DNA from: PGYR01 sp046290495
GTDB lineage: Bacteria > Bacteroidota > Ignavibacteria > Kapaibacteriales > UBA2268
Assembly: GCA_046290495.1 (NCBI GenBank)
Contig: JBKAGT010000005.1
Location: forward strand, 1,604,846-1,668,845
DNA length: 64,000 nucleotides
Direction: 5' to 3'
The notes under the pieces are model-generated. The model was not told the origin of the DNA, ran no database searches, and saw only the letters and a program-made list of their open reading frames with translations. Each line of letters starts with the position of its first letter. Position 1 is the stretch's first letter. Below are positions 60,940 through 64,000 of this stretch, piece by piece. The position numbers were made by a program, and so were the translations under genes.

Positions 60940-61482
60940 TTATTCAATTAATATATGTTGAAAATAAGAGCTTCTATGGATTATTTCAAAATCATTATCA
61001 TTTATTGAAAAAAGGTAACTTATGACATAGTTATGTTTTTCACCGCAGTAAATATCAATTACAAAATAATTCTCTTCTATAATATCAAACATTAAAAATA
61101 ATTCGTAACCATCACCAAAGTGATTTAGTTTATTTTTATCTATTTCAATCTCTTCGAAATTTTCAACCCTCAAGGAATCTTCTATGTATAAATTTTTTGC
61201 GTTTTTTCTGTCAGAAAGACTATCATTCAATTTATGACCAAAAAACTTTTCGAATTTCGAATTTTGTGAGAAATAAAAACTAGAATAATCAAATAAGATT
61301 GAATTATACACATAGAAAGTATTTACTGAATCAATCCCACATCGTTTTTTTAAATCAATTAAAGACGAATCAACCAAAACCTCTTCTATTATTTGATTCA
61401 AGTAATGTTCAACAGACTCATCATTGGATAAGCTCACATTACTGGCTATCAATAAAAAAGATATCAATATGAAAAGCTTCAT
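60940..61482 (-). CDS. secreted protein of unknown function
   Basis: 180 residues. Signal MKLFILISFLLIASNVSLSN. The mature part is acidic and helical first (NDESVEHYLNQIIEEVLVDS), then beta-rich (ELFLMFDIIEENYFVIDIYC). Its ATG overlaps the stop of the upstream lipoprotein gene by four bases. Function unknown. Confidence 0.6.
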   Translation of the reverse strand: MKLFILISFLLIASNVSLSNDESVEHYLNQIIEEVLVDSSLIDLKKRCGIDSVNTFYVYNSILFDYSSFYFSQNSKFEKFFGHKLNDSLSDRKNAKNLYIEDSLRVENFEEIEIDKNKLNHFGDGYELFLMFDIIEENYFVIDIYCGEKHNYVISYLFSINDNDFEIIHRSSYFQHILIE

Positions 61483-62156
61483 AACTCTAACTTTCCCTCA
61501 ATTATCCTGACAATAAATTTCCAAGCACCTAATTTAACTCTATCCTTTTCAGATATTATATAACCAAAAGTACCTAATCTTTCATCTTTGAAATCTCGGT
61601 TGGGCAAATTAATGATTTCATTATCCTCATACTGAATAAAAGGGTGGTCTACAAATACAAGTCTTGCTAAATATTTAAGTTTATTTTCGAGAAAAATTCG
61701 TTTCGAAGATTCATCCAGTAACCATTCCGTTTCTATAGTCACTCGCTTTCCAGGTTTTATAATATAGATATCCTTCTTATTATATCTACTCATTTCAGCT
61801 TCTACTACGTTTTCTTTAAATCCTACTAGCTCTTTTTCAAAGAAAAATAGTGAGTTATATCTTAACTTCTTACTAATATCTGACACTACATACCCATTAT
61901 GTGCAAACTCAAACGTCCACAAATTGTTAATGAAGAAAATTGGTTTAGATTCATTATTCTTTATTTGAAACTCCAAATTCAGTGTGTCAGAATCGAAGTA
62001 GTAGTTAAATTCTATCTCTGGATTTTCCTCTACATTCTCACTTGCGGCAATCTCCAATGTAGGCTCTACTTTCTCATCCCTATCCTGGCAGGATACCATA
62101 ACCACGCAAAGCGATAAGAAAAGCAGAAGTCTTATATGTTTGGTGGCTGTAGTCAT
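61479..62156 (-). CDS. lipoprotein of unknown function
   Basis: 225 residues. Signal with lipobox VMVSCQD (about Cys23), acidic linker, then a beta-sandwich-like domain (FNYYFDSDTLNLEFQIKNNE, PIFFINNLWTFEF, YIIKPGKRVTIETEWLL) of the kind seen in periplasmic protein-protein interaction domains. First gene of the minus-strand run ending at 58076. Function unknown. Confidence 0.65.
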   Translation of the reverse strand: MTTATKHIRLLLFLSLCVVMVSCQDRDEKVEPTLEIAASENVEENPEIEFNYYFDSDTLNLEFQIKNNESKPIFFINNLWTFEFAHNGYVVSDISKKLRYNSLFFFEKELVGFKENVVEAEMSRYNKKDIYIIKPGKRVTIETEWLLDESSKRIFLENKLKYLARLVFVDHPFIQYEDNEIINLPNRDFKDERLGTFGYIISEKDRVKLGAWKFIVRIIEGKLEL

Positions 62157-62235
62157 TTGGTAAATATAATAAAAAAAAGATAGCCGTGCTTAACTCACTA
62201 TGTAAGTGTTGGAGAATATATCATTGTAAAAAATG

Positions 62236-62342
62236 TCACGTCCATTCAGAGAGTGCGAAGCACTCGAATAATCTAGGCGTTTGATAGTCATTCCTCACCT
62301 AGACTCCACGGATGCCAAGGCATCCTCTGAGTGACAGTGATA
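62236..62342. repeat. dispersed intergenic repeat with two hairpins
   Basis: Contains GAGTGC-GAA-GCACTC (62251-62265), then CCTAGACTCCACGG, a perfect 7-bp hairpin GGATGCC-AA-GGCATCC near 62310, and CTCTGAGTGACAGTGA. The frame CCTxGACTC...CTCTGAGTGAC is shared with 7452-7494. GC-rich against its surroundings. Confidence 0.6.
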
Positions 62343-62359
62343 AAAATTTTAAGCAACGT

Positions 62360-63820
62360 TTATCTCCGTCTTCGGCGACGATGTCCATCATTTCTAGTTG
62401 ATTTGGGTGGTTCGGTATCAGTAAGCTCTATTAGATAGATGGATTTTTTCAACTCTTTTACTTTTTCAACAAAAGGCAATTCACTTAATTCATCTTCTGT
62501 TGTGGAATTAAAATTAATATCCTGATCTTCCAGAAAGTCTTCTATATATTTGGCTTTGATCGAATAGCCAACATTGTCAGCCATAACTATACCCGAATTT
62601 ACCATACCAATAAAATTACCATTATCGTCGAAACTAGGCGAACCACTATTACCTGGCTGGATAGGAGCAGATATCTGATATTCTTTCAGACTACCTCCTA
62701 TTCCTGAGGTAGAGCTTATCAGCCCATCGGTCAGTTTTATATCGTCACCCATCATGGTTGACATTGGGTAACCCAATACAAATACTTTCTCTGAAATCGA
62801 TTTCTCTTTTTTTGCCTTTGGGAATGTGACATTATCTAAACTAATTGTCGAATCTTCTAGCTGTATAACTGCTAAATCAAGCTGCTTATCTTTAGCAATA
62901 ACTTTGGCTTTGTACTTCTTGTTAAAATCTCCATGTATTCCTTTTACGAATATTTCTAAGTCTTTATCCGTTAACCCATGGTAACATGTCAAAATACTCT
63001 TATTATCAAGCGCAAAACCCGTAAGTGAGCCAACTGGGAATTCATACCTACCTGAATCAGGAAAAATCTTCACATAAGTGCTTAACTTATCTTTCAAATA
63101 TATCCTAAGATTCTTATTGTCTATTTTTGACATACCATTTTGATTTAAACTCTTGTTTATATCATACATTTTGGCTTCGTACAAATTATCTTTTTCAGTC
63201 TCACTTATATATCCATATATGTCGCCCTTTTTCCATGTTCTATCTGGTTCTGTTAGTCCTATCACATAGTCTACATTATGAAATCCTGACAAGTGAATCA
63301 TCTGATACTCAGATTCACTCACTTCTATCACACCAAACTTTAAAGTTATAAGTCGTTTGCTATATGGATTGATATACTCATATTTGTATATTCCCTCTAG
63401 CGGTTTCAATTCTTTATTTTTTAGCTCATCTTCGAATGTTTTCAAAGTGTAATCAGTCTTCGCAAAATCAGGCACAAGATAAAATTTACCCTTCACCATT
63501 TTGCGAGTCGATTCTCCAACTTCATCTATTAGTAGTAAGTTTCCACCATTTTTCTTTATATCCTCTTCGAGAACTGAGAGTAAACCATCTATACTAGGAA
63601 ATCCTCCCCAAGCACGTGCATTTCCTAAATTCATATCAAGAGTTATATCACCCACATAAACTGAACTATCTGGTAGCTCATCATATTTTTCGAAGAATAT
63701 ATATATAGGTTCATCATTTTTAATCGGAGGTAAGTTTTTCTTTTTTGATACATTTGTAGAAAATGTACTGCATGAAGTCAGAAGAATAGCAATCAACAAA
63801 AAGTTGAGTATAAATCTCAT
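62360..63820 (-). CDS. lipoprotein trypsin-like serine protease
   Basis: 486 residues from the ATG at 63820 (MRFILNFLLIAILLTSCSTF, lipobox LTSC). Earlier in-frame starts are possible but would bury the signal. The N-terminal half (about 30-240) is unassigned. The trypsin-like domain (about 262-440) has an intact triad: His281 in LTCYHGLTD, Asp315 in KQLDLAVIQL, Ser392 in QPGNSGSPSF. No PDZ domain. The protein ends in six arginines. Probably membrane-anchored in the envelope. Third trypsin-like gene of the window, distinct from the pair at 35880-39517. Confidence 0.85.
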   Translation of the reverse strand: MRFILNFLLIAILLTSCSTFSTNVSKKKNLPPIKNDEPIYIFFEKYDELPDSSVYVGDITLDMNLGNARAWGGFPSIDGLLSVLEEDIKKNGGNLLLIDEVGESTRKMVKGKFYLVPDFAKTDYTLKTFEDELKNKELKPLEGIYKYEYINPYSKRLITLKFGVIEVSESEYQMIHLSGFHNVDYVIGLTEPDRTWKKGDIYGYISETEKDNLYEAKMYDINKSLNQNGMSKIDNKNLRIYLKDKLSTYVKIFPDSGRYEFPVGSLTGFALDNKSILTCYHGLTDKDLEIFVKGIHGDFNKKYKAKVIAKDKQLDLAVIQLEDSTISLDNVTFPKAKKEKSISEKVFVLGYPMSTMMGDDIKLTDGLISSTSGIGGSLKEYQISAPIQPGNSGSPSFDDNGNFIGMVNSGIVMADNVGYSIKAKYIEDFLEDQDINFNSTTEDELSELPFVEKVKELKKSIYLIELTDTEPPKSTRNDGHRRRRRR

Positions 63821-64000
63821 TTTAGATACCATTATAATAAAGCTTTTTTTAATTAGAATTTTACTGATTTTGAATATAAACAAAATATGATTAAAAATTT
63901 TACATAAACTGAAAACGCCCTTTAAGCAAGCGAATAGTCTTTATAAATAACTCTATACACTTTCTACCTCTTTACTTTCTATATAATAAGTCTTCATCAT

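Noticed and set aside
63900..64000. Possible start of another minus-strand gene at the right edge (ATGATGAAG)
   Set aside because: The frame meets a stop after about 15 codons.

Overview
The window is AT-rich DNA from a Gram-negative bacterium of the Bacteroidota/Chlorobiota (FCB) group. Evidence for this: a CarboxypepD_reg/plug TonB-dependent receptor, many lipoproteins, type IX secretion (T9SS) C-terminal sorting tails on two secreted proteins, PKD and YCF48-like proteins, and promoter boxes of the Bacteroidota TAnnTTTG type. A perfect CIRCE operator in front of groESL is more typical of the deep lineages (Chlorobi, Ignavibacteria, Kapabacteria) than of Bacteroidia or Flavobacteriia. The lineage is therefore an inference and the species is unknown. 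I saw no rRNA, tRNA or CRISPR array.

Layout. 1-3.6 kb: a TonB-dependent receptor cut by the window edge, preceded by a PhoX-type phosphatase. 3.6-7.4 kb: a gene-poor stretch with dispersed repeats, then small lipoprotein and membrane genes. 7.5-9.4 kb: hslVU. 9.5-11.5 kb: a secreted YCF48-like protein. 11.65-13.8 kb: CIRCE-groES-groEL-terminator. 13.8-16.5 kb: an accessory block with a REP-associated tyrosine transposase (RAYT) and its palindromes, a small membrane protein and two paralogous lipoproteins. 16.6-19.9 kb: enoyl-CoA hydratase, DEDDh exonuclease, mnmA, marC. 20.0-23.9 kb: a SIMPL-domain protein and a 1014-residue fibre-like protein built of 17-residue NTAxG repeats. 24.0-25.3 kb: an acetyl-CoA hydrolase/transferase. 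25.5-28.6 kb: seven small orphan genes on the minus strand, bracketed by two paralogous membrane genes. 28.6-31.5 kb: TPR and PqiA-like genes divergent from a TetR regulator with a palindromic operator. 31.6-35.8 kb: a GH30-like glycosidase and an SBBP propeller, both with T9SS tails, then a lipoprotein. 35.9-39.5 kb: a trypsin-like protease and a paralogue that has lost all three catalytic residues. 39.6-50.8 kb: an eight-gene tandem array of two alternating secreted protein families. 50.9-54.1 kb: an outer-membrane protein, a serine hydrolase, and an ECF sigma/anti-sigma pair. 54.1-58.1 kb: a LamG lipoprotein, lysS, infC, rpmI and rplT. 58.1-62.2 kb: duplicated small secreted proteins with a pseudogene scar. 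62.4-63.8 kb: a lipoprotein trypsin-like protease.

Two patterns stand out. First, the 39.6-50.8 kb array (order A-A-B-A-B-A-B-A, unit spacing of 2867-2870 bp, junctions of zero or -4 nt) is built from constant blocks that span each B-to-A junction, separated by variable cassettes (3' part of A plus 5' part of B). This layout would allow cassette exchange by homologous recombination. Second, accessory genes downstream of four housekeeping units (hslVU, groESL, lysS, rplT) are bracketed by copies or half-copies of that unit's own terminator hairpin, each locus with its own sequence. This suggests a recurrent way for accessory genes to enter, or be duplicated into, terminators.

Housekeeping functions (proteostasis, translation, tRNA thiolation) thus alternate with blocks of envelope and secreted proteins, many of them paralogous and lacking a recognised function.
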